Shown here: positions 32,084 through 40,472 of the stretch, piece by piece
How positions within the stretch are numbered: the stretch's first letter is position 1
Layout: every line of letters starts with the position of its first letter
Assembly (NCBI GenBank): GCA_022822905.1
Contig: JAJDYE010000031.1
Location: 1-64,000, forward strand
From: Acidimicrobiia bacterium
Lineage (GTDB): Bacteria > Actinomycetota > Acidimicrobiia > Acidimicrobiales > Bin134
Direction of reading: 5' to 3'
Length of the DNA: 64,000 bases
Made by a program: the position numbers and the translations under genes
The notes under the pieces: generated by a model
Seen by the model: the letters and a program-made list of their open reading frames with translations, nothing else
Databases searched by the model: none
Told to the model about the DNA's origin: nothing

Positions 32084-34735
32084 CTAGCCACGAGCAGCTG
32101 CTCTCACGCGCGCTGCACGAGCCTGCTCGCGCAGCCTCTGTCTGATCTCTTCGTGAACGTCGATGGCTACATCTTGGCCAACCTCAAGTGTCGCAGCTAG
32201 GCCGAATCGAACAGGCTCTTCGAGTCTTCCTACCCGAACTCGACAATCAACGTCGATGGCCAATTCATCTTCCTGCGTGTAGCCCGCGGCCCGTTCTCCC
32301 ACAAGCACCTCATGCAAAACAGTCCCCTTGCCGTTGGCATTGTGATCGGCCTGAATGGGCCTCACCTTCAGATCGTCTCGTGGAGACCCGAAAGACAGAT
32401 GGGCAACCCGGTACTGCTGAGTTCTAGGCATGATTGGCGAGAACCAAGCCAATGTGACAGTAAGCCGACGCCAGCCCACGAAATCAGACAGCGAAGGAGG
32501 AAGAGGGAAGCGGAATGAATGCCGCTGATCTTTCCTTATCGCCCCAGCCCCAATCACACAGGCCCGTGTTTGGGTGGCAGCAATCACCCGCACGGGATCG
32601 AGCACCCCAAAACCGAGCATCTGAGTTAAGGCTCGACGCCGACTACTCCCAGGGATATCGAGTTGATCGGCCCACCGCAATGCTTCATCAGGCCAAGAAG
32701 TAGCATGAACCAACAAGGTCTTGACCAGAACTGAGTGATACTCCGCATCTGGAAAATCCCATTCGTCTTGCTGGCTAGTCAGTTGCCTGAGTTGCTCCTC
32801 CGTTTGAGCTGCCACTCGAGTTGTCAGGGCTGCGGAGTTGCTTGTGCCATACGTATAGGCGAAATTGCCCGCCCCTGGTCCAACCCCTGGTGCAGCGACT
32901 CGGATGCCAGGGCCTCGAACTCTTGTCTCGGCTTGTTCAAGCACCAATTCGGTGTCGTCATCGGCGTGTCCAATTGGCCGGACAGCCAGTGCACGACCTC
33001 CCAGATTGTGCAGGTCGGGTTTGGGGGAACGGCGATAGCCAAATCCAGTCGGCGAGTAAGCCGCGATCGAACCCCGCAACTGCGGGTCGATTGCGGTATC
33101 GGGGATATCGCCGTTGGCACCGTCTTCGTGGATAGCTCCTACAGTCACCGCGTTGATGGCCTCTGCCGGAGCAAGGAGACCCCTATGTCTCGCCGTGTCA
33201 TACAAAGCGGTCCTCACTGCCTGATCAAGGTCCTCCTGGTCACCTGCAAGGACTGAGCCAGGAACCGCGAGCTTCACACCGGGAACATGTGAGCGACCCA
33301 GTGGGTAGTTACCCGCCGACACAATCACAAGAACGTTGTGGGTAACCATGAGGTGGTCCACCAGACGAGCAAGGGGACTCATCCGCCGGATGAATGCTCG
33401 AGCAGGCTCGCCAATTGACAGGTTGACGATTCGAATTGACTTGCCAACTGGGCTATCTCCACCTACAAGTCGCTGAAACGCGGCATGGATGACATCCACA
33501 AACAATTGGCCTCTTGGTGTCGTTTCCCGATCTATCTGAAGCTGGTCGGGAACAAGTACCGGGTGGGCCAATAGCGGCGTTGACAATGCAGGTCCCGGAT
33601 CATTTAGATCTCCGTGGATAATGAGTGAAGCCATCGCAGTCCCATGGCTGCATTGAAGTGGGGTATAGGCAGCTTCTCGGCCATTGGGATCGTCAATGAT
33701 CAGCCGACCAGCAAGAACATCGTGATTAGCCAGAGGCAGCCCGTCGAGCAGGGCGACGGTTGGCTCCCCTTGTGGAGGTGATTCATCCACCGCGACATCG
33801 CCATATTCGCTATCTGTGACAGTGACCGACATTGGCACAGACGGCGTTACGAACAGAATGTCCTCACAGCAAAGTAGGTCAATTGCGTCTGGTCCTTCCC
33901 TTAGGACCGCCTCCACCTGCGAGCGCGGCAGATCTGCAAGAACCGCGTGGTACTGAATCGACCCGATATCCGTAGACGTGATCATCGCTGCACCTGGAGT
34001 AGCGTCAATGATCTGCTGCACACGTATCTGAGCATCTTGGCGGGCATCGGCTGCGTCTCTCCAGACAAGCTCAATCTCCACTTGTAGCGAATTCGGAGCC
34101 TCACCAAATACTTCAATCTCTTCTCGCCATCGATCCAACAGACCAGTTTCAGCCACGCGATCCTCAGGGCCCCATCGCCGCACAGTATGAAGCAAGTCGA
34201 ACACTTGCTTGAGTGGATTCAGGCCCCGGGGAAACGTGATGTTTTGGTCTTCTTGATAGAGCTCGAATAGCCGAATTAGTTCTTGAACGGCCCTCGCATT
34301 TGCCATCACTAGGTACAGCGTCTGAGGCAATTTCTTCGCACTGGGATCGCCGTCATCATCAGTGAAGTAGAAGTCCTCGTCGGGGTCAATATCGCTACCT
34401 ACCAGGTCATCTACAAAATTCAGACCCTCTATTCCTTGAGTGGCCCGGAGAAAGCCACTGACAGTGCCCACAATTTCGAACACCACAAGGTGCTCTGGGT
34501 CGGACGCCTCAGTTGCATCTGTCAGCGTTGCCGCATCTTCGGCGAGCGCCCGCTGAAGTGTCGCGAACTGAGGAGAGAGGCGTTCCCCCTGTCTCCCCAT
34601 ACCAGGAAGTTGTGGACGAGGCGGCGGCCTACGCCTATTCCCTGTGCCCGTGGGTATGCGACGAGTATCCGCTGGACCAAAGGGGAGCAGGGTTCGGGAG
34701 TCAGTTGGATTCAGCTGCGAGCTTGCTTCTGCCAC
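32084..34735 (-). CDS. ietS: Subtilase (S8 peptidase) of an IetAS-like defence pair
   Basis: An 883-residue protein. About 300 N-terminal residues without recognised motifs precede a subtilisin-fold protease. The catalytic triad is visible: Asp331 (VALLDGLPLANHD), His364 (CSHGTAMASLI) and Ser632 (YGTSNSAAL); Asn476 (IVSAGNYP) would form the oxyanion hole. No signal peptide, so it acts in the cytosol. Its start lies 25 nt inside the end of the AAA ATPase gene. ATPase plus subtilase pairs are the composition of IetAS, described as a toxin-antitoxin module and as an anti-phage system. The assignment rests on that two-gene architecture. Confidence 0.8.
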   Translation of the reverse strand: MAEASSQLNPTDSRTLLPFGPADTRRIPTGTGNRRRPPPRPQLPGMGRQGERLSPQFATLQRALAEDAATLTDATEASDPEHLVVFEIVGTVSGFLRATQGIEGLNFVDDLVGSDIDPDEDFYFTDDDGDPSAKKLPQTLYLVMANARAVQELIRLFELYQEDQNITFPRGLNPLKQVFDLLHTVRRWGPEDRVAETGLLDRWREEIEVFGEAPNSLQVEIELVWRDAADARQDAQIRVQQIIDATPGAAMITSTDIGSIQYHAVLADLPRSQVEAVLREGPDAIDLLCCEDILFVTPSVPMSVTVTDSEYGDVAVDESPPQGEPTVALLDGLPLANHDVLAGRLIIDDPNGREAAYTPLQCSHGTAMASLIIHGDLNDPGPALSTPLLAHPVLVPDQLQIDRETTPRGQLFVDVIHAAFQRLVGGDSPVGKSIRIVNLSIGEPARAFIRRMSPLARLVDHLMVTHNVLVIVSAGNYPLGRSHVPGVKLAVPGSVLAGDQEDLDQAVRTALYDTARHRGLLAPAEAINAVTVGAIHEDGANGDIPDTAIDPQLRGSIAAYSPTGFGYRRSPKPDLHNLGGRALAVRPIGHADDDTELVLEQAETRVRGPGIRVAAPGVGPGAGNFAYTYGTSNSAALTTRVAAQTEEQLRQLTSQQDEWDFPDAEYHSVLVKTLLVHATSWPDEALRWADQLDIPGSSRRRALTQMLGFGVLDPVRVIAATQTRACVIGAGAIRKDQRHSFRFPLPPSLSDFVGWRRLTVTLAWFSPIMPRTQQYRVAHLSFGSPRDDLKVRPIQADHNANGKGTVLHEVLVGERAAGYTQEDELAIDVDCRVRVGRLEEPVRFGLAATLEVGQDVAIDVHEEIRQRLREQARAARVRAAARG

Positions 34736-35673
34736 TGGGTGATTTTGTCCTTTGCGATGGCTCGCAGGTCAGCATCGGGGAGGCTAAGCACGTAGCGCCG
34801 TCGCACATCGACCGCGAACTCTTCTAACTCTGCGAAGCTGGCTCCCTGCAAGTGTTCGGCCAGTGTACGGGGTGCATAGCCAAGCTCCCCACCAAGTCGC
34901 CGGGCAGTCTTGTTCAGGAACTCTGTAGCTGTCGCCCGGGTTGGTGCTTCGATCGATAGCCGCAACTGAAACCGGCGCCAAGCCGCCCGATCGAGCAACT
35001 CGCTGTGGTTGGTTGCGCATACAACGATGACGTGTGCTGGCAGTCGGTCGATCTGCAACAAAAGTGTCGACACCACCCGCTTGATCTCGCCGGTCTCATG
35101 TTCGTCGGCGCGCTCTTTGGCGATTGTGTCGAACTCGTCAAAAAAGAGCACACAGCGACGGGTGCGAGCGAACTCAAACGCCTCATCCAGCCGGCTTGCA
35201 GATTCCCCGAGGTAGCTCGATACCAGGCCCTCGTACCGGGCAACGTACATCGGCAGTAGCGTCTCCGCAGCAATGGCCTCGGCAATACTGGTCTTCCCAT
35301 TTCCAGGTGGCCCTGCGAGCAGCACTCGATGCCGGGGCTCAATGTTGTGGCTTCGCAACAACTCGCCACGGTGGTGTTCCTCTATCAACTCGCTGATCGC
35401 CCCACAAACGGAAGGGGTCAGAGTGAGATCGAGCAAGCGGCGCTGTGGCACAACCTCCAGTAGTAGATCGCTAACCGACGCTGCTACCGAGTCTCGGCCA
35501 GGGCGGTCTGCTAGGCCGACGGTGGTAATCAGATCCGAGAGACGTTCGGCAACGAGGTGATGGCTCTTGGCTCGCTCCTCCGCGATTACCGCTTCGACCA
35601 ATGCGCGGAACCGGGCGCGGTCGCCGTGCTGCTCTGCTTCTACAAGATCGATTAGGAGGTCAGAACGAGCCAT
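34711..35673 (-). CDS. ietA: AAA+ ATPase of an IetAS-like defence pair
   Basis: A 320-residue AAA+ protein. An N-terminal helical region of about 110 residues precedes a single AAA module with Walker A GPPGNGKT (about 121-128), Walker B VLFFDEFD (about 175-182) and sensor 1 CATNHSE. It lacks the second module of ClpA/Vps4-type unfoldases. The ATG at 35673 is preferred over a GTG 3 codons upstream because AGGTG is well spaced before it. Its 3' end overlaps the subtilase gene by 25 nt. It probably senses infection and controls or feeds the protease, by analogy with IetA. Confidence 0.82.
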   Translation of the reverse strand: MARSDLLIDLVEAEQHGDRARFRALVEAVIAEERAKSHHLVAERLSDLITTVGLADRPGRDSVAASVSDLLLEVVPQRRLLDLTLTPSVCGAISELIEEHHRGELLRSHNIEPRHRVLLAGPPGNGKTSIAEAIAAETLLPMYVARYEGLVSSYLGESASRLDEAFEFARTRRCVLFFDEFDTIAKERADEHETGEIKRVVSTLLLQIDRLPAHVIVVCATNHSELLDRAAWRRFQLRLSIEAPTRATATEFLNKTARRLGGELGYAPRTLAEHLQGASFAELEEFAVDVRRRYVLSLPDADLRAIAKDKITQWQKQARS

Positions 35674-35848
35674 CAGGTACACCTACCTAGGTCAGCACTA
35701 CTCTATTCAAGCAAACGACACATCCCCCCATGGTGTCAATGCCCAACTGGCCCTTCACCCTGCAATCGTGCCCATGTGGGATCCTCAAGGTGAAGCTCTA
35801 GCTGCCGACGAATGGAAGCGCCCAGGGGACCGATCGGCCGATTGAGCC

Positions 35849-35980
35849 CTAGCTGCCCTCAGATTCCAGCTTCTTCGATGGCTCTTCGGGTTCTAGGTGG
35901 GATTTGCGCCGACTGGCAGGTCCCTGAGGAATCAGATTGTCAGGGTTGCTATAGAAGGCGTGCTCTTCTTCCGGCGTCAC
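35849..35980 (-). pseudogene. Truncated antitoxin-like ORF (ribbon-helix-helix region missing)
   Basis: A GTG-started 43-codon frame reads VTPEEEHAFYSNPDNLIPQG, then PASRRKSHLEPE, which resembles the N-terminal arm of small ribbon-helix-helix antitoxins (FYxxPxNxxPQGPxRRR). The DNA-binding and toxin-binding parts that should follow are absent. Its start overlaps a TGA stop (ATGTGA) ending a frame IIGDEWIIAVSCRPKVLM, which could be the end of a cognate toxin. The family recall is from memory. Confidence 0.4.
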
Positions 35981-36048
35981 ATCAGAACCTTAGGTCGGCA
36001 CGAGACAGCAATGATCCACTCGTCCCCAATGATCACCGGCCTACCCCA

Positions 36049-36276
36049 TTAGGGGAAGGCCAAGTTGGGGTTCTCCTTGCCGATTTCTTGGAATATGGCC
36101 CACAGGTCGTCTCCTTCGAGCAACTCAGTCAAGGCCCGACGACCCTCGGGCGATAAACGCGGGTCTCCATCACCTAGCCCGCGGTCTGGGACACCGTCAG
36201 AACTGAATTTGACGGCAGGGGCATCCTCGCAGCGCCGGGGACCAGCCCCTACCTGTTCAACTGAACGGCGAACCAT
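36049..36276 (-). CDS. Small hypothetical protein (possible relic)
   Basis: A 75-codon frame from an ATG at 36276. No domain is recognised; the C-terminal half (LSPEGRRALTELLEGDDLWA...) is helical and acidic. No ribosome-binding site is evident. It ends in TAA, and the same frame continues after that stop for 23 codons to the IIGDEWIIAVSCRPKVLM end, so it could be part of a broken toxin gene. The rest of the 35,680-36,390 interval holds nothing else recognisable. Confidence 0.35.
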   Translation of the reverse strand: MVRRSVEQVGAGPRRCEDAPAVKFSSDGVPDRGLGDGDPRLSPEGRRALTELLEGDDLWAIFQEIGKENPNLAFP

Positions 36277-36390
36277 GAAGTGACTATACCGACCGGTTGG
36301 CTCTAATACTCCCAAGGCACGGGGGCGTGACCATCGAAGTCCTGGGAAGGGAGAAGTTCAGGGAGAAGGGATCCCGCCTCGGATTCGAAA

Positions 36391-36762
36391 TCAAGCGGAG
36401 AGGATATTGGCTCCGTAGAGCCCCATTTGGGAGTCTCGAGTGACGAGCAGAAGGTCGTGGTTCAGCGCTTGGGCGATCAGCATGCGGTCGAACGGGTCCC
36501 GGTGGTGATCAGGCAAAGAACCGGCTAGGCGGGCGTCGTCGTGGGAGATGGAAAGCGGTTCGAAGTCGTCAATTCTCACGTCGAATATGGCGTCGTCAAC
36601 CTTCAGTTTCCCGCTAGCCCGCTTGATGCTGATCTCCCAGATGCTGGCCGCACTCACATAGACGATGTTGTCGGGATCAGCGATCGCTTCAAATGCCTCA
36701 GAGGAGATCTTCTGCTCGTCGGCCCACCACAGCAGAACGTGGGTGTCGGGCAGGAGGTTCAT
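36391..36762 (-). CDS. vapC: PIN-domain ribonuclease toxin (VapC family)
   Basis: A 123-residue PIN protein with the expected acidic residues: Asp in LLPDTHVLLWW, Glu in SAASIWEISIKR, Asp in HHRDPFDRMLIAQA and Asp in LVTRDSQM. This THVLLWW subgroup is the common short VapC. Its start overlaps the antitoxin stop by 4 nt. It appears intact, in contrast to the decayed TA locus just beyond it. It marks the right-hand edge of the defence island. Confidence 0.9.
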   Translation of the reverse strand: MNLLPDTHVLLWWADEQKISSEAFEAIADPDNIVYVSAASIWEISIKRASGKLKVDDAIFDVRIDDFEPLSISHDDARLAGSLPDHHRDPFDRMLIAQALNHDLLLVTRDSQMGLYGANILSA

Positions 36763-37010
36763 TCCCAGTTCTCATCTTCAAGATCACCCTCGAAGGCAGC
36801 GATGATGTCCTCTGGCGTTTCGTCGAAATCAGGAGCAATCCACATCTTTCCCGCCAGGCGACCGGGTTTCCGAGGTTGTCGAACCTCTCGGAAAGGCACC
36901 AGCCGAGCCATAGGCTTGCCAGCTTTGCCCAACACGAGCTCCTCCCCCTCAGCAACCCGTTCGAGCAGCTTCGACAAATGGGTCTTGGCCTCGTAAACGT
37001 TGATCACCAT
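36759..37010 (-). CDS. vapB: Antitoxin of the Phd/YefM family (VapB)
   Basis: An 83-residue antitoxin: MVINVYEAKTHLSKLLERVA, then LVLGKAGKPMARLVP, which is the standard Phd/YefM fold. The acidic C-terminus (FDETPEDIIAAFEGDLED) is the toxin-binding tail and contains the FDETPED pattern common in VapB partners of this VapC type. Coupled by a 4-nt overlap to vapC. Confidence 0.9.
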   Translation of the reverse strand: MVINVYEAKTHLSKLLERVAEGEELVLGKAGKPMARLVPFREVRQPRKPGRLAGKMWIAPDFDETPEDIIAAFEGDLEDENWE

Positions 37011-37074
37011 AAACCCACCCTACCCCAAGTTGGTCAGACTAGACCAGACCAATTTGGTCAATATTAGGTGCAAT

Positions 37075-38286
37075 TCATATCCGTTGGCAGACGGAGGCGG
37101 GGGTTAGGTCAGATGCGGCGGGGACGCCGATTAGGGCGAGGGTGCGGTGGAGGTCTTCGGTGAATTGGTCGATTAGGTGGTCAACGCCGGGTTCGCCGGC
37201 GGCGGCTAGGGCGTAGAGATAGGGGCGGCCGAACATTACGGCGGTGGCGCCGAGGGCGAGGGCCATGGCGACGTGACTGCCTCGGCGGATGCCGCCATCG
37301 CAGATGATGTCGATGTCGCCGGCCACCGCCTCGGCCACTTGGGGGACCAGATCCAGGATGGGGGGTGCGCCGTCGAGCTGGCGGCCGCCGTGGTTGGAGA
37401 GGATTATTCCGTCTACGCCCCGTTCAGCAGCTACCTGCGCGTCGGCCACTGATTGAACGCCCTTGAGGACCAGCTTCCCGGTCCAGCGCTCCCGGAGCCA
37501 GTCGAGGTCGTCCCATGACAGTGCCTGGTTGAACTGGTTGTGGGCGAACTCAGCCAGGCCCAACGCTGAGCTGCCGTCGTAGCCCTGCACTCCGGTCAGG
37601 TTGGCGAAGGTGATGGGGTCGGACCGCAGCAGCGACCACGTCCACCGCGGTCGCCGCAGGCCGTCCAGCACGGTGTCGGGACCCAAGGTGGGCGGCAGGG
37701 TGAAGCCCCGGCGCACGTCCCGCTCCCGGCGGCCGAACACCGGCGTGTCCACCGCCACCAGCAGGGCCTCGTAATCGCAGTCGGCCGCTCGCTGGAGCCA
37801 GTCGGCCACCAGGGACCGATCCCGCCAGAAGTAGAGCTGGAACCACAGCGGGCCGCCGCTCACCTCCCTGATCTCCTCGATAGAGCGGGTGCTCAGGGTG
37901 GACAGCGAGTAGGCGATCCCCTTGCGGGCCGCGGCCCGGGCAACGGCCAGCTCCCCATCCGGGCACACGATGCGGGTAAACCCGGTGGGGGCCAACGCGA
38001 ACGGCACCGGGTGGCGCCGGCCCAGCAAGTCCACGGAGGTGTCCAGCGCCGACACGTCCCGCAGCACCCGGGGGACGAACTCCCACTGGTCGAACGCGGC
38101 GGCGTTGCGCTCCATGCTCAGCTCGTCTTCGGCCGCCCCGTCGATGTAGTCGAACACCCCCGCAGGCAGCCGCCGCCGGGCCAGTTCCCGCAAGTCGGCC
38201 ACCGATGCCGCCCGGCTCAGCCGCCGCTTGGCCCGATTGGGCTCAAAGCGCCGAAACCGCGCCACCGACCGCAGCGTCCGGATCAT
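37075..38286 (-). CDS. FMN-dependent alpha-hydroxy-acid oxidising enzyme (lactate dehydrogenase family)
   Basis: A 403-residue TIM-barrel flavoenzyme of the LldD / glycolate oxidase family. The catalytic histidine is in SNHGGRQLDG, the FMN-binding region is DIICDGGIRRGSHVAMALAL, and the N-terminus ARRRLPAGVFDYIDGAAEDE is typical. Start set at the ATG at 38286. Actinobacterial homologues oxidise lactate or related 2-hydroxy acids with quinone, cytochrome or mycofactocin as acceptor. Divergent from the dioxygenase gene at 38357. Confidence 0.9.
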   Translation of the reverse strand: MIRTLRSVARFRRFEPNRAKRRLSRAASVADLRELARRRLPAGVFDYIDGAAEDELSMERNAAAFDQWEFVPRVLRDVSALDTSVDLLGRRHPVPFALAPTGFTRIVCPDGELAVARAAARKGIAYSLSTLSTRSIEEIREVSGGPLWFQLYFWRDRSLVADWLQRAADCDYEALLVAVDTPVFGRRERDVRRGFTLPPTLGPDTVLDGLRRPRWTWSLLRSDPITFANLTGVQGYDGSSALGLAEFAHNQFNQALSWDDLDWLRERWTGKLVLKGVQSVADAQVAAERGVDGIILSNHGGRQLDGAPPILDLVPQVAEAVAGDIDIICDGGIRRGSHVAMALALGATAVMFGRPYLYALAAAGEPGVDHLIDQFTEDLHRTLALIGVPAASDLTPASVCQRI

Positions 38287-38356
38287 GCCCACAAGCTGAA
38301 CTTACAGCGGCCCGGCTCGTCGCCCCTCAATCAGGATTGTGGGAGCATGGCCCGTA

Positions 38357-39163
38357 ATGGACGCCGACTACTGGCAGGACGGCTACCTCATTCGGCGCAA
38401 GCTGGTGCCCGGAGAGATGATCGACACCCTCAACCAGCGGTTCGCCGAAATCGCCGACGGCACCGTCGCCCCGGCTCCCAACATGCAGATAGCCCGCAAC
38501 GTGGAGGTTGCCAAAGGGCTGGTCACCCCCCGCACCCCCGCCCACGGCATCGCCAAGGTGAACTTCGTGAACGGCGACCCGGTGTTGTCCCGCTATGCGC
38601 TCTACGAGCCGATCATCAACCAGGTGGAGGAGCTCATCGGCGACGACCTGATCGCCTTGAACAGCATGTACCTGAACAAGCCCACCGATGTCGACGGCCG
38701 CCACCCCATGCACCAGGATCTGCTCTACTTTCCCCTCCGCCCCGCCGACCGCATCGTCGGGGTGTGGACGGCGCTCGACACCATCACCCGGGAAAACGGT
38801 TGCTTGGTGGTGTTGCCCGGCACCCACACCGGCGAGCTCCTCGATCACGACTACCCCGACTGGGAGCACAAGAACTTCCTGTTCTTCGGGGCCAAAGGCA
38901 TCGACTTCGACCAGCGAGTCCATTTGGAGATGGATCCCGGCGACACCCTCTTCTTCCACCCCCTCCTCGTCCACGGCTCCGGCTACAACCGCACCGAGGA
39001 CCTTCGTCGGGCCATTGCCGTCCACTACGCCAGCTCCCACTGCGAGGACATTTGGCGCGGGGAAACCAAGACCATCGGCGATTTCAACCCCCGCCTAGAC
39101 ATCCGCCTCATTAGAGGCCAAGACCACAACCAGTACGCCCATAACCCCGCAACATCAAGCTAG
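38357..39163 (+). CDS. Phytanoyl-CoA dioxygenase family protein (2-oxoglutarate/Fe(II))
   Basis: A 268-residue non-haem iron dioxygenase. HxD iron ligands are in HPMHQDLLYFP, the third histidine in FHPLLVHGSGYNRTED, and the 2-oxoglutarate-binding arginine follows (LRRAIAVHY). The ATG at 38357 (MDADYWQDGYLI) is preferred because GGGAG lies upstream; a GTG 6 codons earlier is possible. It would hydroxylate a small or branched-chain substrate. It is divergent from the hydroxy-acid oxidase and may act in the same pathway (hydroxylation followed by oxidation); this is inference. Confidence 0.87.
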   Translation: MDADYWQDGYLIRRKLVPGEMIDTLNQRFAEIADGTVAPAPNMQIARNVEVAKGLVTPRTPAHGIAKVNFVNGDPVLSRYALYEPIINQVEELIGDDLIALNSMYLNKPTDVDGRHPMHQDLLYFPLRPADRIVGVWTALDTITRENGCLVVLPGTHTGELLDHDYPDWEHKNFLFFGAKGIDFDQRVHLEMDPGDTLFFHPLLVHGSGYNRTEDLRRAIAVHYASSHCEDIWRGETKTIGDFNPRLDIRLIRGQDHNQYAHNPATSS

Positions 39164-39438
39164 GGGCCCACCCCCGTACGCAGAATCGAACTTTGCCTGA
39201 AGCCACGGACCGGCTTCCACGGTGCCATACCTGGCCAGGTTGGTTGCACTGACGCAGGTTTCGAATGGCGTCACCTCGGCGTGCCAGTTCGGCTGATGGA
39301 AGAACGCAATCGCATAGCGGTGTTCGCGCCGTGCCCGCTCGGTAATAGGGAGAGCCACGCGGTGACGAGTAGAGCGCCATCGATCTGGCGTACGACCGCT
39401 TCGCGTGGGCCACTCAGGTCTATGACCGGAATGCTCAT
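39155..39438 (-). pseudogene. Isopenicillin-N-synthase-like 2OG dioxygenase pseudogene (central part deleted)
   Basis: A well-placed ribosome-binding site (GGAGG) and ATG at 39438 start MSIPVIDLSGPREAVVRQID, the normal start of this family. After about 22 codons the frame changes and runs into the family's C-terminus: STRHRVALPITERARREHRY, AIAFFHQPNWHAEVT, then ATNLARYGTVEAGPW. About 200 residues, including most of the catalytic core, are missing. The end overlaps the convergent phytanoyl-type gene by 9 nt. It is a deletion relic, not a small gene. Confidence 0.75.
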
Positions 39439-39480
39439 CGCCACATCCTCCCCCAGCCTCTGGCCAATTATGCCCCGCAT

Positions 39481-39567
39481 TACAGTGTCGGCATCACCCG
39501 CTCATCGGTCGCGACCCACATCAGCAACCTCACGGCTCAAGGCAAGGCAAGGGGGCGAGGCTATGTC
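39481..39567 (+). pseudogene. Relic of the N-terminal HTH domain of the pseudouridine kinase gene
   Basis: In the same frame as the kinase start at 39568, the preceding codons read YSVGITRSSVATHISNLTAQ, then GKARGRGYVV. This is the recognition helix and wing of the winged-helix domain found at the N-terminus of many bacterial PfkB pseudouridine kinases. No start codon exists upstream in this frame before a stop at 39370-39372. The first HTH helices are lost, so the domain is no longer expected to be translated. Confidence 0.6.
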
Positions 39568-40449
39568 GTGGCCGACGAGCCCTATGTTGTCGTCATTGGC
39601 GGAGCGAACGTCGACATCGAGGGCCGATGCTCCACACCACCACTGCCACACGAATCGAACCCTGGTGCCGTCGCCATCTCGGCTGGTGGCGTCGGCCGCA
39701 ACATCGCCGCGAATCTCGCCGCGACCGGACTCCAAACACACCTGGTAACCGCCCTCGGAGAGGACGACCACGGCCAACTCATCTACAACCGCACATCAAC
39801 AAGCGGCGTTGATCTGTCGTCGGTGCTGTGGACCTCCCAGCACCCGACGGCCACCTACCTGTCCATCATTGACGCGAACGGCGAACTCCTCATGGCCGTC
39901 AACGATATGGCCATCACCGCAGTCGTGGACCGCAAGGCCATCGCCGAGCGCGCGGAGCTCTTGCGCCACGCCTGGGTTGTGGTTATGGACTGCAACCTCA
40001 ACGACGAGGCCCTCGATGAGATCACCAGCCTCTCCCCTACTGTGTTCGTCGACACAACCTCGGTCGCCAAGGCACCCCGGATTCGGCCCTATCTGGATCG
40101 CATCCACACGCTGAAGCCAAACCGCGCCGAGGCGACCGCGCTCACCGGGATCGACATTCACAACACCGCGACAGCTCGCATAGCTGCGCAGCGGCTCCTT
40201 GACGCTGGTGTCGCCACCGTCTACCTAACGCTCGGACCCGACGGTGTCGTCTGGGCCGACCAAGAAGGCGGCGGCGGATTCCTCTCGGCACCACAGATTC
40301 ACGCGCTCAGCACGACCGGCGCTGGCGACGCGTTCACCGCAGCACTCGTTAGGGGATTCTGCAACCTCACCGGCCCCGACGAACTCATCGAGCTCGCCAC
40401 CGAGCAAGCCGCAGCCATCACTACCGAACTCACCCCCGGCGCCCAGTAG
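39568..40449 (+). CDS. psuK: Pseudouridine kinase, PfkB family
   Basis: A 293-residue ribokinase-family sugar kinase. Substrate region: VVVIGGANVDIEG and AISAGGVGRNIAANLA; ATP and catalytic region: STTGAGDAFTAALVRG with the base Asp. It would phosphorylate pseudouridine to the 5'-phosphate used by the downstream glycosidase. Start is a GTG at 39568 preceded by GGGGGCGAGG. The frame remains open upstream and shows a relic of a DNA-binding domain, so the protein is a truncated version of an HTH-kinase, with the kinase domain complete. The gap to psuG is 23 nt. Confidence 0.82.
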   Translation: MADEPYVVVIGGANVDIEGRCSTPPLPHESNPGAVAISAGGVGRNIAANLAATGLQTHLVTALGEDDHGQLIYNRTSTSGVDLSSVLWTSQHPTATYLSIIDANGELLMAVNDMAITAVVDRKAIAERAELLRHAWVVVMDCNLNDEALDEITSLSPTVFVDTTSVAKAPRIRPYLDRIHTLKPNRAEATALTGIDIHNTATARIAAQRLLDAGVATVYLTLGPDGVVWADQEGGGGFLSAPQIHALSTTGAGDAFTAALVRGFCNLTGPDELIELATEQAAAITTELTPGAQ

Positions 40450-40472
40450 GCCGGCAATCCCCAGGAGATGAA

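Noticed and set aside
39175..39200. GAATCGAAC string that resembles a tRNA T-arm
   Set aside because: No acceptor stem or second arm pairs around it, and it lies inside the C-terminal coding relic of the IPNS-like pseudogene.
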